NCBI GenBank assembly: GCA_947623615.1
Contig: CANQHH010000083.1
Coordinates: 1-5,858, forward strand
DNA from: an uncultured Clostridia bacterium
GTDB taxonomy: Bacteria > Bacillota > Clostridia > TANB77 > CAG-508
Reading direction: 5' to 3'
DNA: 5,858 nt
The notes beneath the pieces were generated by a model. It made no database searches and had not been told where the DNA came from. It worked only from the letters and a program-made list of their open reading frames with translations. Each line of letters begins with the position of its first letter. Position 1 is the stretch's first letter. The translations under genes and the position numbers were made by a program. Below, piece by piece: positions 5,816 through 5,858 of the stretch.

Positions 5816-5858
5816 ATTTTTATTTTATATTTGCAAAAACCTTCTTATGAAATTATCA

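Noticed and set aside
5816..5858. Start of a terminator or another gene after pflA
   Set aside because: The AAAAACCTTC stretch could be the left arm of a hairpin, but the window ends before a partner, and no coding frame can be judged in 43 bases.

Overview
The window reads as ordinary core chromosome of an AT-rich, low-GC Gram-positive anaerobe, most likely a member of the Clostridia. Evidence for this is the strong A+T bias in genes and spacers, the purine-rich Shine-Dalgarno sequences of the GGAGG type, frequent AGA and ATA codons, and the gene content: a FeoB-type ferrous iron transporter, rubrerythrin, and the oxygen-sensitive glycyl-radical enzyme pyruvate formate-lyase with its activase. 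No genus can be assigned from the sequence alone.

Layout from left to right. Positions 1-738 (minus strand) hold the N-terminal 246 codons of a FeoB-like protein, cut by the window edge. A 141-base spacer separates it from a divergently transcribed rubrerythrin gene (880-1413, plus). The spacer carries a very good sigma-A promoter for rubrerythrin and a 7-1-7 palindrome overlapping its -35 box. A bidirectional hairpin terminator (1450-1489) separates rubrerythrin from the convergent biotin-protein-ligase-like gene (1494-2075, minus). That ligase is unusually short and has a degenerate biotin/AMP loop. A 313-base AT-rich divergent spacer follows, with a good promoter for the ligase and weaker candidates for the next gene, a 108-residue XRE-family DNA-binding protein (2389-2715, plus). 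A 19-base-arm AT hairpin (2740-2784) closes that unit. Then come pflB (2847-5090) and pflA (5093-5815), separated by 2 bases and clearly an operon. The last 43 bases contain no supported feature.

Functionally, pflB and pflA form a complete pair: PflA is the radical-SAM enzyme that installs the glycyl radical on PflB, which then converts pyruvate and CoA to acetyl-CoA and formate. FeoB would supply Fe(II), and rubrerythrin is a non-haem iron peroxidase of anaerobes, so the left half is an iron and peroxide theme (inference). Biotin ligase modifies biotin-dependent carboxylases and decarboxylases, none of which lies in the window. The XRE protein has no proven target.

I found no clear undescribed system. 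The items most worth a second look are the divergent biotin ligase, the palindrome in the feoB/rubrerythrin spacer, and two similar 18-base inverted repeats on either side of the XRE gene. No mobile elements, CRISPR arrays, tRNA or rRNA genes were seen.
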